Assembly: GCA_934045075.1 (NCBI GenBank)
Contig: OW203732.1
Location: 20,750,279 to 20,814,278, forward strand
DNA: 64,000 nt
Source: Yponomeuta sedellus
Taxonomy: Eukaryota > Arthropoda > Insecta > Lepidoptera > Yponomeutidae
Direction of reading: 5' to 3'
In this document: piece by piece, positions 20,611 through 33,174 of the stretch
Position numbering within the stretch: the first letter of the stretch is position 1
How the letters are laid out: every line of letters begins with the position of its first letter
Translations under genes and position numbers: made by a program
The notes under the pieces: model-generated
Told to the model about the DNA's origin: nothing
Database searches by the model: none
What the model saw: the letters and a program-made list of their open reading frames with translations, nothing else

Positions 20611-21765
20611 CATAGAAATAGATCATAATACCCGAAGAAATAACCCCAGCTTTTCCCGAAACTATGTTTAGTATTACCATAATCTGTTTTTGCTATGAAT
20701 AACAATAATCTTGGAAGTAGATACACAGCACATAGATTGAATACTCGTAGTCATTAGTGCAATATTTTATCTGTGTTTTTGGCCATAACTAGAAACGTAA
20801 ATTCAAAAGATTTTGATGGTTGTTTCATTTTAAAACTTCATCAAAAAATTAAGTAAAATATAAAGAAATAAATAAATACTTATTGCATTATACAGGTACC
20901 AGGGATTATAAAAATTAAAGAAAGGAAATTTTGAAATGTCAAACATTTAATTTTTATACGTAGTAAAATAAAGCCAAACTCATAAACAAGTTTCAAAGTT
21001 TCAATTTCGTTATTGTATCTGAATACAGTAAGTAGATCAAAGTTCTATAAACTAAAATACTTTTTTTCTACAAAAATAATAGCAGGTTAATAAAACCTAG
21101 ATACTTAAATAATAATTAATCGGTGTGTAAATGGCAAGTTATATAAAATCAATTGAATCAAGAAAGAGCAAACATACAAATTCATCATTTTATTTTCAAA
21201 CTATTTTTTTGTTTGTAGTTGCTAAACTCATTTAATTTTTATAGACTGTTACTTATTACTATTAGCTTACGTAAATAAATTAATGTTAATAATTAACATA
21301 CCACCACAGAGAGTTTGCAGTAAATAAATTAATTAAATTCTACCTACACGTAATGTCTGAAATAAAAATATCGATACTAAATACGTAAATTGTAATTAAA
21401 TACCTCTAGTCAATAATAGGTACTAAACTAGGTATTTAGGATCATACACGAAGCAACGTACCTGCCTTTTTATTTATAATATAAAAAATCAATAAATTCG
21501 TATGTAAAAAGATTGATTAGTCTAATCTATCACACAAAAGTCAAAGAGTTACAGTTCAAACACGTATAATTTTTTTCCTATTAAGGCTGTTTCCAATAGC
21601 CGATAGTTGTCAAATCTTAATAAAATATAATCAATATTTTCAAGAAAAATCCAATATAACTATTGACCTGACAATTTCAATAAATAATATTGTTGTAATA
21701 ATATTCCAATAAACCTGAAAATTTCATGAATCACGTAATAGTTAACTTTCCATATGAATCTTTGT
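20611..21765. other. 3' flank of the SLC16-like gene
   Basis: Very AT-rich, no gene seen. It probably holds the 3' UTR, but no single poly(A) signal stands out. Confidence 0.45.
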
Positions 21766-24700
21766 TTAATGAGCTACAATAATCCTAACGCCTGGCTCCG
21801 GTTCGGATTGGACGTCCTTACAAAGTGGGGCGTCACCGATAATCCTGAAGTTCTTAGTGTACGGTATGACGACAATCAACAAACCGGACACAATGACCCA
21901 AATGCCGGCCACGTAGAACGCCGCATCCCAGGAGCCGGTGTTGTCCTTGAGTGCACCTGAGAATTAAATTGTATGTTATTAATATTATAATAACTTATTA
22001 TAATATTAATGTGAAAACGGTAGGGCAAAAACATTGCAGACCTTGTGGCTTCTCATTCGTAAGATCGATGCATCTAGTTTGTAATAGTACGTCAACGTCA
22101 CCATGTAACTTGGAAAGTCACCTATAACGTACAGTCTATTTATTCTTACTTGGCCAATTTAGTAAACAAGATTCTTACCTTAAAATTGAGATTAGATGCC
22201 TAAACTAGACATTTTATCGAAAATTCATGAACTAGTATGAACTATGTTTATAAAATTGGCAGCGTGTTATCTAAAAGAGTGTTCCAAGTTACTTCATTTA
22301 CGGAAATATGGCAGTTTTGGACTAAAAAGTTACAGTTTACGGGTAGAATCTTGTTTACTAAATTGGACAAGTAAGAATAAATAAGTAGACTGTAATTGAG
22401 TAAATGCACGCATGTTTAAAAATTATGAGTTGAGCTGTTCATGACATGTGCCATTGACATTTTGGGTAACAACACCATTCCCTGGCGTTGAAGGACATTA
22501 TCGTGAAGCAAATTGAATTTCAGATTGAATATCTGCGATAAACAGCATAGGTCCATTCTCTCCGTAAAGCTCAACCTTTTAGACGGAGGGACGGCCGTCT
22601 ATGTATAGGTTGCTAATATTACATACAGGAAGACATACGGACCTATAGATAGATCGATAGAGAACACTTTATTGTACATAAAAAAGGAAATTAAATATTA
22701 CAGATATTAAGGATATTAGTACGGAAATTGTAGATATTTCTTAACCTAAGAGTACAGACTTTGGATGGGCTGGAGCAATATATTGTGATAAAATAATGTG
22801 ATAAAGGCAAATCAGTACAAAATAAATACAACTTCCATTAATAAATTCCTAATTACATCATAAAAATACGGAATAACTGCTTGGTATATGTGTTAAATTT
22901 TTATCCTACTATGAATACATTTTTTGTTACGTACCAGCAATAGGCGGACCAATTAGATGCCCAAGTCCCTGACTCAGCAACACCAATCCATAAGCCATAG
23001 CGAACTTATCAAGCCCCACCAACTCCACCAGTATACTTGGCGTGTAGGAATAAGAACTTGAGAAAGTCAAGCCAAATATTAGAGAGTTGGCTGCCAGAAG
23101 ATAAAAGCTTGCAGGTGCTTCAGCGTCAGTTGTTTCAATTATCACTGGGAACATGATAATGGCTACTCCGCAAATGACCAGACAGACGGCATAGGTTTTC
23201 ATAATGTGAACCCACGGTTGGTCGCCGGCCCAGCCCAGTGACACCTAAAAATAAGAAAAAAGTTTTTTTACATTACAGTTCGAAATAAAGTGTATTTAAA
23301 ATTCAAGGCACATTTATATTTCATCATCATTATCAGCCCACCGCTTCCAGCTGCTGGGTGTAGGCCTTTTCCCCCAAGTGCCAACTCCGACAGTCTCTTG
23401 CCAACCGCATTCACGAACCCTCCGCCGACTCAACGACATCGTTCGACCATCAGGCCGCTGGTCTGCCCGACCGTCTTCCTGTTGTCACCCGCCACTATGT
23501 AATTACCCTGATCCTCCTGCCGTCTTCCCGCTTCGCGAGGTGTCTCATTTCCATTTTGTCTCGAGACTCTTTCGCCAATGTCGTCGACTTTTTCCGGCGA
23601 CGAATGACGACACTTATTATAGAACTATTTTATTTAAGTAAGATTAAATAAAAATATTCACAGGGAAATAAAACATCGGATTCAAGTTGAATAAGCCTCG
23701 TCTCTCGAGAGAAGAAGTAATAATATTTTGATCAAACAGGAAGACGAGTTGTGTGAAATGTAAATATTTTATTTATTAAATATATGATACTTACGATGCC
23801 AATAATCGTAGCCACGCCGAAGATACTCAACATAACAGCGCCTTGGGTCTCAGAATATCCATTCATGGTCATGAAGTTGGAGATGTAGAAATAAGGGACG
23901 ATGAACCAAATGAAGAGCACAAGTGTCGACAAATTCATCATAAGGAAATGGAACTCGGTAAACATATTGAAATCAAAGGTCGTATTGATCATGTCAAGGA
24001 ATTTTTTGCCCCAGGTCTGGAAAGAAAATAATTGGAGATGAATAATAATTTGGATCGGTTAAGTTTGATAATCATTATTATTTTATTATCTCCTTCTGAT
24101 TAACATTTTTTGTAGGTATTTGCGTATAAGAAATTAAAGCTTTCTAATTAGTAGACGTAAGGTAAGCACAAGAGTACTCCACCATTAAGTATTTATCTTT
24201 AACCGACTTCAAAAAGAGGAGTTTTTAATTCTACGCGTATATTCGTATTAAAAACCTATTTAACATTGTAACAGTTAACATTCAAAAATCGTCTTTAGAA
24301 AACTAACTTACCCTTTCTTCGTCGTCATCAAAAGACCACATAGAGTTTCTGTAGATATCAGGACATGACGATGCTCGAAGCTTATACTTGGCGATGTTCA
24401 TCATAGCACCTCGGTGCATGATAGAGTTACGATGCACACGTAAATCTCTCAGATAATGCCCGTCCGCAGCCACGTTCCTTGAGAACCAGTCCTGTCTAGG
24501 AGTTCTTTGAGTTATTGCTGGCTTATTCTCTGGGATAGGTTGGAGCAGCTTTTCTTTCACGATATCCAATTTCGTCTCAAATTCCTTCTTTTTTTTCTTA
24601 CTTAGTTTCAGTTTCATAGACATGGTCACGGGTTTTTGCTTGGAAACTTCAGCTACTGGTTCCACGGGCAGGTTTTGTTCAGAATTGCTTCTCAAAGCTA

Positions 24701-26132
24701 GAAGCGAAGGGTAGTTTTCCAAAATTATGTTGTATAACTGTTTGTTAGCCTTGAGTTGGTTCAAAACTTCGACTGGGACCTAAAAAAGAAACATGTTTGT
24801 AAATAACTCCCGATTTTTTAAGGCTAAAATGTAACTAACTAATTATGTGCACTGTAGATAAATTACCTTTTCACTCTGTTTCAAGAAAGTCGGCAGATTG
24901 ATAACAGAGCTGACTTTATGTTGTGACATATCTGCATTAATTTTTGTTGTAGCATCTAGGTTTTCCGCTTCAGCAATCGACGCAACCAAAGTCGTGAGAA
25001 TGTACTCTGGAGTCTCACCGCTCTTCATTAAATGCTTAAGTTCTTCTACTCCAGGGAAGACAGATTCACCGCCTCCTGATTTGGCGGACTTTGCCGATAT
25101 TGAGACCGAACTTGATGCTCTCTTAGACTTGTTCAGTTTTCTGTTCTTTTTTTGCTCAAGAATCAACCATTCAGGGTCTCTCATAACAGCTCCACATACG
25201 CACACATTAAGTACAGTACCAGATAACAGCAACAGAGTTCCTCTCCATCCAAACTCTTCAAGCAAATATGTAGTTAAGGGCGAATAGAAGAAAGTGCCAA
25301 AACCGACACCACATGATCCCAAGCCGACAGCTAAGTTACGGCGTTTGTCAAACCAGTACGCTATGCACACGACAGCAGTCACATATAAAAGACCCATACC
25401 CAATCCAGCCATCAAACCATACGTAATGTATAAAATTTCAATGGAGTTACTATACGAGGCTGCAACAAATCCGACAGTTGATGCAATGCCACCAAGGATC
25501 GTCATCTTTCTGCATCCATAACGATCAACTAAAGCACTCATAATCGGTCCAGCAATCAATGGGACGGAGATAAATAAACTTCCAATCAGAGAGGTCTGGG
25601 CCGCAGTTGCTTCGAAGTAAATGACCAGTTTATCATTTACCAATCCATAGGAGAAGGCCAATCCGTCCGCAACTGTGGCGATTAGGAAAGAAGCAGCCAC
25701 GACTACCCAACCCCAACCACCATCAGGGATTTGAGGCTCTGGTTCAGGCTCAGTGCTGCTGGAGCAAATACTATCATCATCACCCAGCCCCAAGAATTTG
25801 ACACCCTCGTTAGTTGACACTGCATCTTCATCTTGATCTTTATTATATACCACAGACAGGTTGTTCTTTTCTTTTGTGTCTCTAATTCCGGTATCCGTTT
25901 TTATAGAATTTATTATATTGAGATCACTTCTCGGCGTCTCTACGCCCTTCTTGCTATAATTCAAATCATTTTTTGGTGACTTATTTCCCGTATCCGCCGT
26001 TCTGCTATTATTCTCGATCTTAGCTAGAAGCGGTGACGAAGTCTTCTCCTCTTCAGACGGCACATTCTGCTCATACTTGATCGGTTTATCAATACCCGGT
26101 ATGCCATTGGTATAGGGTCGTTGCGCGTCCAT
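21766..26132 (-). CDS. SLC16/monocarboxylate transporter-like MFS protein, five exons, complete
   Basis: Plasma-membrane solute carrier of the major facilitator superfamily, SLC16 type (proton-linked monocarboxylate or related transport; substrate not predictable). Exons: 24867-26132, 24312-24779, 23795-24016, 22935-23244 and 21766-21956, all GT-AG with phases 0,0,0,1, giving 819 codons including TAA. Residues 1-135 are a polar, acidic N-terminal tail. The SLC16 signature DGGWGW is at 137-142, leading into TM1. TM1-6 fill the rest of exon 1, with the loop YWFDKRRNLAVGLGSCGVGFG. A long lysine-rich cytoplasmic loop spans late exon 1 and exon 2. TM7-12 are in exons 3-5 (for example FIWFIVPYFYISNF and GLVLLSQGLGHLIGPPIAG). 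The tail ends RIIVAH. The ATG is the first in a long open exon and sits far enough upstream of TM1 for a usual MCT tail. A TA-flanked MITE and a LINE 3' tail sit in the last intron. Insect MCT-like paralogues are many, so no symbol is given. Confidence 0.93.
22132..22392. mobile_element. TA-flanked MITE, copy 2
   Basis: Same ends and interior (gcagcgtgttatctaaaaga) as 4644-4900, opposite relative orientation. In the last intron of the SLC16-like gene. Confidence 0.78.
22655..22765 (-). mobile_element. LINE 3' tail fragment in an SLC16-like gene intron
   Basis: gatagatcgatagagaacac + tttattgtacat, then cttaacctaagagtacag, as at 63225-63345. Confidence 0.45.
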
Positions 26133-26530
26133 CGGATTTTCGCGTAGACCAGTTCTTTATACTTTTTCTAAGTACTAACTTAGTGGTTCGACTCCGAGTA
26201 GTTTCTCGGGGTTATCTACTAGTGTGGGCTTTTTAACCCTTGCTATAACAATCTATGTAGATGAACTGAACTCTCTGGACCAGTGTCTTAATCTTGGGTC
26301 TCTTGCTGAGTAGCGGCAGGGCCTTTTCGTAATGCAAAGCGTTAGGGAGCAAGGCTTGTCGTTTGTCGAGTACATCAAGGACGGGCTAGTCCTCGATAGC
26401 AAACTTTCGAAAAATGCACTTTCGTACTTATGCGTTCTCCTCCTGAACTTCGGTGCTCGCGTTGACATGAAGAATTAAAGTTTTATTTTTAGCAACATTA
26501 CAACGACGCTGTAAACGAGGGATCGATCTG
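26133..26530 (-). promoter_or_regulatory. Presumed 5' UTR and promoter region of the SLC16-like gene
   Basis: Unique-looking sequence directly upstream of the ATG at 26132. No TATA box or initiator can be assigned confidently, and a 5' non-coding exon is possible. Confidence 0.35.
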
Positions 26531-26924
26531 AAACAAAAGAAAGTTCGAAAATCATTATTTGAAAAATTGGTCTTCAATGGTATACTAACAATAGATAGAT
26601 AGAGAACACTTTATTGTACATAAATAAGTACAATAAACAAAAAAAATTGTACTATTTGATCTATTGTACTACCAAACTGTGTAATACTAATAGTGGTACC
26701 TACTACAAAAATACAAAGACACAATACAGTGTACTAAAAAAATTAAACCCCTGCCCACGATATTATATTAGTATCTTAATAAAAAAAACGTGGGATAAGA
26801 GTTATTTAAATTATAGCAACCCTTTTCACAGTTTATCACTGACATTTTCACAGAACACAGGTAGTGATCATAGTAATATTGTTCTGTGGATAGGTTGTAT
26901 ATTCAGAACAATATCTGCTTTATA

Positions 26925-27168
26925 GTCTATTCATCCTTACTTGTCCAATTTAGTAAACAAGATTCTACCGACAAAGTATGACTTTTAGTCGAAAACTGCC
27001 ATATTCCCATAAATGAAGTAACCGGGGACAACATTTTGGATAACACGCTGCTATGTTTATAAACAAAGTGCACGAACTTGCAAGAAAATATCTAGTTTAA
27101 GCATAAAATGACAATTTTGAGGTTAGAATATTATTTACTAAATTGGACAAGTAAGGACGAATAGACTG
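26925..27168. mobile_element. TA-flanked MITE, copy 3
   Basis: More diverged copy (ttcatccttacttgtccaat ... ggacaagtaaggacgaatag), upstream of the SLC16-like gene. Confidence 0.72.
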
Positions 27169-27609
27169 TACATAAAGTGGCTGAGGTTGAATGAAAACAA
27201 AATCTGAGGGTGGATTGCCATCGTTATTGTGTAAGCGAGAAGAGGTAAACAATTATTCAGGCCCTTTCTTTAATTAAACGTGCTAAACAACAATAAACAA
27301 AATGTCGACAGCACATACTAAATCTTTACATAGGTACATACGGTCACTGTTATCAGCTACGTTGAGGACGACTACAACAAAAATTTAAAGGTCTATTTGC
27401 TGTCGACTGTATATATAATTGTTGCTATGGTACAAAGTTGACAACATAATGACCAGTCATTCGCACTTCGTTAACTCTTGTCGTTAATATGCTAATCCTA
27501 GCGAAATACCTCTCCTCCCTTGACCTCTACCTACTGCCTATATTTTGCCAAATGAACCTACTTTTGTAGATAGAGGAAATGCTTTCTGATTTAAAGTTTT
27601 TGTCATTTA

Positions 27610-27812
27610 AAGTTCCGTGCTTCGAAGGCACGTTAAGCCGTTGGTGCCGGCCGTCATGTAATGGCAGTCGTTAAGCCATGTCAGAGGTCTTATAGGCGGC
27701 TTGATAACTTCTGACAGTAAGATCCGCCACACAAACCCGGACTTGGCCCCCATGGTGGGCCAAGTCCGGGTTTGGTACCTATGGCAGAGGGGACATACAA
27801 GGGTTGACATCG
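27610..27812 (+). mobile_element. 5S-like SINE, 5' truncated and rearranged
   Basis: Begins gcttcgaaggcacgttaagc and contains ttctgacagtaagatccgcc. It carries a small internal inverted repeat of cccggacttggcccac near 27740-27775. Confidence 0.6.
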
Positions 27813-28008
27813 ATATCCACTATTCGCATTTTTAGACCACAATTGATTTTTTTTCTATTTTTTCTATGGTATTAAAGAATGCCCCTCCAGTCTAAGTTTG
27901 ATGCAAATTCCCCTTTTTTTTCTTTCGAGTGTAGGTAAATGGTATCAATTGCGTGGTAAACAATCGTTAACAATTTGAGTTTCCTTTATGCACGACAGAC
28001 GTTCAAAT

Positions 28009-28136
28009 AAGTGATCACATAAGTGGGAATGTGTGGCACGGACATTTTATGTGACAACTGAAATGTCCGTGCCAAATGTGCTCATGTGTGACACGGACAC
28101 AAATGTCCGTGCCACACATGAGCACACTTATGTGAT
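28009..28136. repeat. Nested palindromes
   Basis: gtgatcacataagtg ... cacttatgtgatcat at the outside, with inner inverted copies of gtccgtgcc and of the acacatgagcac type. Confidence 0.6.
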
Positions 28137-28402
28137 CATCACTTGTTTTCACTTCTGTCTGGCCGGCCTAAGGGAAACTCTCAAATTGTTAACGAACTGA
28201 GAGCAAGAGAGACATAGCTTTTCACGTATCCACCGTAATCGTTATGGGTACCTACAATATTTCATTACAAGCGCGGTAAGGCTGTCATTGCAAAGAGTTC
28301 CGACAAATGTCGACCCGAGCCGAGCCGAGGCGCAGCCGAAGGCGAGGGTTGACAGTCGGAACAAGTTGCAATGACGGTTCCCCATGTGTAATGATGAACG
28401 AC

Positions 28403-28876
28403 TATTTTTAATACAGTTGCGAAAAAAATAAGCAATTTAATAAAGAAAAATTATTTGGAAAATGGCGCCAACCGTAAAAAAATACAAGTAGAGATTTTTT
28501 TTCTTTACCCATTCTAGTAGGCAATGGGAACTATGCCCATACAGCCAAGTCTTCAGTAGATTTTTTTTATTGATATGAAATGAAAATGAAATTTAATGAG
28601 ATGAAATGACATGAAACCTAACTTAACTCTTTCAATCAAATCATTAAATCTGATATTGAAACAAATTAGTATAGCTCATAAAAACTTCTATGATTTTTTT
28701 TAGTAAAAACTTCATGGTTACTTTTTCTTTTTACTAGACATTATTTTGACAGTTGGTAAAGAAAACACACGACGAGTGCGGGAAAGGTAAAAAAAAGCAC
28801 GAGTGTGTAATAGCCCACTTCCCGCACGCTATACGTCCCTGTAATACGCCACTTTTTGAGCAACTGTATTAAAAAT
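28403..28876. repeat. Possible element bounded by aatacagttgc inverted ends
   Basis: tttttaatacagttgc at 28407 and gcaactgtattaaaaat at 28860; the interior has gggaactatgcccatacagc and no gene. Confidence 0.35.
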
Positions 28877-29222
28877 TATATTACCCACAGGATGCCTGTA
28901 ATAGGCTAAATTACACTGGTTAAACGTGGATACGCAATAGCTCGTAAACATGTCAAGGAGAAAATGCTAAAGCGTCAGGTTTAACCGAGTCGATCTGGTG
29001 CCCATCGGCTGTCACCAGTTCGGCTTGTTTACTTCAAAATGTGGATGCTTCAAGAAAGGCACAGTCGTCTAGGTAAAATGACACGTCAATGAATCTATTC
29101 GTTTAATTGCGGAAGCGTAAAGTTGTGATGTTGTAAAGCGTTTTACAAATAATAAAACTGGAACGACTTCAACTGTGTGTTTTAATAAAATTATAATGTG
29201 CTTTATTTGTTTTACCTATCTA

Positions 29223-29411
29223 TCTATAATATAAAAATGAATCGCTGAATGCGTTGGTAAGCGCAAATCTCGAGAGCAGCTGAACCGATTTCGCTAAATC
29301 TTTTTTTAGAATATTCCTTGAAGCACATACGAGGATGGCTCTTACAGAGAGAAAAATTTAAAAAATAAAGAATCGACTGTTAAGCGGTACGAAGTTCGCT
29401 GGGTCAGCTAG
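29223..29411. mobile_element. Short Helitron, tandem copy 1
   Basis: Starts TCTATAATATAAAAATGAAT and ends gctgggtcagctagt, the TC...CTAGT ends of insect Helitrons. Contains no protein. Confidence 0.65.
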
Positions 29412-29595
29412 TCTATAATATAAAAATGAATCGCTGAATGTGTTGGTAAGCGCAAATCTCGAGAGCAGCTGAACCGATATCGCTAATTCTTTTTTAGAAT
29501 ATTCCTTGAAGTACGAGGATGGTTCTTACGAAGAGAAAAAAATAATAATAAAGATTCCACTGTTAGGCGGTACGAAGTTCGCTGGGTCAGCTAGT
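29412..29595. mobile_element. Short Helitron, tandem copy 2
   Basis: Starts at the end of copy 1 and matches it closely apart from small deletions; ends CTAGT. Confidence 0.65.
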
Positions 29596-29599
29596 TTAT

Positions 29600-31085
29600 A
29601 ATATAAACAGAAAACTTGGTAAAAACCAGGATAAGCAGATAAACTGACGGATAAGCAGACGATTTACATGGTCTGGTCTAGTCGAAATGTGAAGTACTTA
29701 GTATTGCTAAAAAAATTAACGAAATCTCAAAAATGGGTTGTGCAATTTTTTATTTTAAAAATGATAGACAGAATCGTGGTCGTGGATGGTTACATGTTTG
29801 TGATGTCGTTAATCGCCTTTTACGACACACGCGGGAAGAATTTGGGTTGGTGCTATTCTCTGAGCCGACACCACACAGGACAGCTTTCTATATCATTGTA
29901 GTGTAATGCTCTAACAGAATTAAGGCCCAGATCGGACGCTTCGGACAAAACATCAAGCCATCCAGAGTCTAGTTAATAAGTACAACTTTTTGTACGGTTT
30001 TGCTATAGCATACAAATATTTTCGATAGGTACTTATTACAGATACCTATCTGTAAAATAAAGCGGTTATTTTTATATACACGATTGCCTTAAACAAACGC
30101 ATTGTAAATAGAAAGACAGAGATTGTACATAAAAAAAACGGAAAGAAAATAGTAAAGTTCATTAGTAACTACTGTTTCTGTATCTACTTTTTCGGTGTAC
30201 AATAAAGAATATTGTAATCTTATCTTAAACCTTCTGTCTCTGCTGCAGACTATCGATCTTATTTATAAAAACACGATATTTCGAAACACTCCTCAGAGGA
30301 AATGAATAGCGTCTTATTGACTTCATGGGTGCAAAATATAATGGGTTTTTATATAGGTAAATTATAAAAAAGTGCCAATAACACTATAAGTAAATTATTG
30401 TTTACCTGGCTGAGATTAGTTTGTAAAAATGTGTAGGTATGTTAACCTTATTCTTTCAATAAATGTATTGTTAGTGGACATAAAAATCTTTACTTTTAGG
30501 TACTTTTTTTTATTTGTTTTATATTAGATTGACAACAATATTGCAAGTACAAGTTGTGGGACGTTGTTTTATAAAAAAAAACTCCCAATTACGTGTCTTA
30601 CAATTAATTTTGAGAGATAGGTATATACATACGTAACCCTGTGTTTTGGACACGTGCAGATACAAGCTATTCATAGTTTACTGTATAATTGAAACGTGTT
30701 GAGCAACGACCGTGTAGGTAAATAGTCTATTGAATCAATGTTTCTAATCTCGCTTATCAGTCATGGCATGCGTGAAGTGTCACCGTATAAGAATCTTATA
30801 TAGAATTGTAGATGCATTTCAAAAGATACCAGATGTGTTTAGATAAAGCCAGACTTAAAGAAGACACTTTTCTTCTTTAAGTCTGGCTTTATCTAATGGT
30901 ACTTCTAACCCAATAACAGTTTTGTAAGTTTATGTACATCTGTGAATTTATAGTAGCAATAAAATACGACGTTATAAAATACATTAAAATACGATTGTTT
31001 TAATGGTTTACTCTATAATTTTACAGACAGTAAGTAGGTACTAAATTTTTTTTCTGCACTAATATTATGATGGACGATGAGGGAG
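29600..31085. other. Intergenic, mostly unassigned
   Basis: Diverged relative of the 10235 repeat at 29600-29760, a LINE-tail-like piece near 30110-30230, the hairpin at 30841, otherwise nothing supported. Confidence 0.45.
30841..30894. repeat. Perfect short hairpin
   Basis: Arm agataaagccagacttaaag plus aag, loop acactttt, and the exact complement. May be a MITE relic; a small-RNA precursor is possible but unsupported. Confidence 0.6.
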
Positions 31086-31344
31086 TCGTCGTCGTCAGGC
31101 TATATTACTAGTCCACTGCTGGACATAGGCCTTCCCTAATGAGCGCCATAGCACCCTGTCTTCAGCTAGCCGCATCCAGCATCTGCCTGCAGTTTTTCGC
31201 AGATCGTCATCCCACCTAGTCGGAGGGCGTCCTACACTACGTTTGCCGAGTCGCGGTCTCCACTCAAGGACACGTTTACTCCAACGGTTGTCGGTTCTTC
31301 GCGAGATATGGCCAGCCCACTGCCACTTCAGCTTGCTGATTCTC

Positions 31345-31655
31345 AGTGCTTAGTGCGAGTTTGACAGATCCAATCGAATAACTTTACTACCGCGTTAATC
31401 GAGCATTGAGTAGTGAGTATGAGTAAGTTAACCGTTTTCGAACTGGCAAAACGCTGTCACAGTACAACTCGCACTCGCGTTTAGGTATTCGTGTTTTGGC
31501 TGGTAAACGTGTTCGCTTCTCAACGTAAACCATTACAACTCGCACTCAACAATTTTAATTTCCATACTTGTCGCTAGGTGGCGCTTCCTCGATGCCATAG
31601 AAATATGAGTTTACGTTAACGCGATCGAGTAGTTAAAAAACTCGCACTAAGCACT
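31345..31655. mobile_element. MITE, about 310 bp, copy 1
   Basis: Ends are inverted: AGTGCTTAGTGCGAGTTT at the left and the complement, ACTCGCACTAAGCACT, at the right. The interior nearly matches 41754-42058. It interrupts the RTE coding frame. Confidence 0.75.
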
Positions 31656-31825
31656 CTGAGTTATGTCGATAACTTTGGTTCTCTGTCGGATACATTCGTT
31701 ATGAATCCTATCCTTCAGAGAAACTCCGAGCATAGCTCTCTCCATAGCTTGCTGAGCGACTTTGAACTGGTGGACCAACCATTTCGAGAGCGTCCATGTC
31801 TCGGCTCCGTAGGTCACGACAGGTC

Positions 31826-32033
31826 GATACCAACCCTTGCGTGTCCCCACTGTTGGGGCACGGGTCTCTTCCTGCATCGCAGAAAGGTTAGGCCACGGGG
31901 GCCAAGTCCGGGTTGGTGGAGGATTGTAAGACAGTGGCGGGTCTTACTGTCAGAAGTTATCAAGCCGCCCGGGAGGCCTATGACATGGCTTAACGACTGC
32001 CATTACATGACAGCCGGCACCAACGGCTTAACG
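31826..32033 (-). mobile_element. 5'-truncated 5S-like SINE inside the RTE fragment
   Basis: Minus-strand tail portion of the SINE family, flanked by CACGACAGGTCG at about 31815-31826 and 32036-32047, a target duplication of 12-13 bp. Confidence 0.72.
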
Positions 32034-32221
32034 TGTCACGACAGGTCGAACGCACTGATTTTAAAAACTTTCGTTTTTAAGCATTGCGGTATGGATAAGG
32101 GAGTGGGTTAGTAGTTTTTTTTACGTAGCCTATTAACGTCCCACTGCAGAGCACAGGCCTTCTCTCAGAGAGAGAGTATGGGCTTAATTACCTGGCGCGA
32201 CCACCGCGGATTGGCGATTTT

Positions 32222-32320
32222 AAATCTATCGTCGAGTCAGCACCTATAACACAAGTCATTTAGTTGTACTTAGTATAGGACTAACGAGATTTGCGAAATA
32301 TGTCCATGAATATTTATTTC
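32222..32320 (+). mobile_element. SINE family B, tail only
   Basis: Matches the last 100 bases of the family (cgtcgagtcagcacctataa to atgtccatgaatatttatt). Abuts an RTE 3' end fragment at about 32325-32385. Confidence 0.6.
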
Positions 32321-32784
32321 TTCTTCTTCAGGCTTTATTAGTCCACTGCTGGACATAGCCCTCCCCTAATGAGCGCAAGATTGTGCCATCATTGGGGGGT
32401 AATGCCCATAATCCCCACGCTGGGCATGCGGGTTGGGGTGGGGATCGCAGTTCGGTGGAATTGTACTGCAGGTGTCGCTGCTGCCCACCCCTCGGTTTGT
32501 ATATTTAGTTATTATTTATTTCTTTCAAGCGCTGAGGTGTTTGAACACCTCCGACTCTCAGGTTTCCTCACGATGTTTTCCTTGCGTGTGGCAAATTCGA
32601 AAACGTACGTAACTTTGAAATTAAACAAACTCCGTGCCAGCACTGGGGATCGCACCTGGGTCTCGCTTGCGACTCCATTGTTCTACCTCTAGCCTATAAA
32701 TAGGTTTTTAAAATATTAAAATACCTTACTACATAATAGGTATTATTATATTACATACGCTTATGTAATATAAGCTTCGTATGT

Positions 32785-33160
32785 CGCTTCGCGACGCTCG
32801 TAGCCTAGGCGAACCGAGTGATTGGAATCAATCATTTGGTTAAGCAACAACAGGCGCGGCGCGGTCAGGTGCGGGATGGGTGAGCGTCCCGTGACTACCG
32901 CTAGTGGCATTTTTCCGAGCGCTTCCGTGCTTTGCAAGGCACGTTAAGCCGTTGGTGCCGGCTGTCATACATGTAATGGCAGTCGTTAAGCCATGTCAGA
33001 GGCCTTATGGGCGGCTTGATAACTTCTGACAGTAAGGCCCGCCACTGTCTTACAATTCTCCACCAACCCGGACTTGGCCCCCGTGGTGGAGTATGGCCTA
33101 ACCTTCCTGCGATGCAGGAAGAGACCCGTGCCCCAGCAGTGGGGACATACAAGGGTTGAT
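32785..33160 (+). mobile_element. 5S-like SINE, near full length
   Basis: Best intact plus-strand copy: gaaccgagtgattggaatca, gttaagcaacaacaggcgcgg, gatgggtgagcgtcccgtga, then the body and tail ending cagtggggacatacaagg, followed by an att-rich stretch. Confidence 0.75.
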
Positions 33161-33174
33161 AACGATTATATTAA

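Larger units (their letters stand above)
31086..32060 (-). mobile_element. RTE-type LINE 3' fragment carrying a MITE and a SINE
   Basis: Read leftward it encodes VTYGAETWTLSKWLVHQFK, AMERAMLGVSLKDRIHNE, then after a MITE RISKLKWQWAGHISRRT, GRPPTRWDDDLRKTAG and YVQQWTS. This is the familiar RTE C-terminus of Lepidoptera, ending in a GAC-type tail at 31086. The MITE 31345-31655 and a minus-strand SINE at about 31826-32033 interrupt it. Confidence 0.78.

Noticed and set aside
24898..25287. Plus-strand 129-residue frame
   Set aside because: Antisense shadow of the SLC16-like exon 24867-26132.
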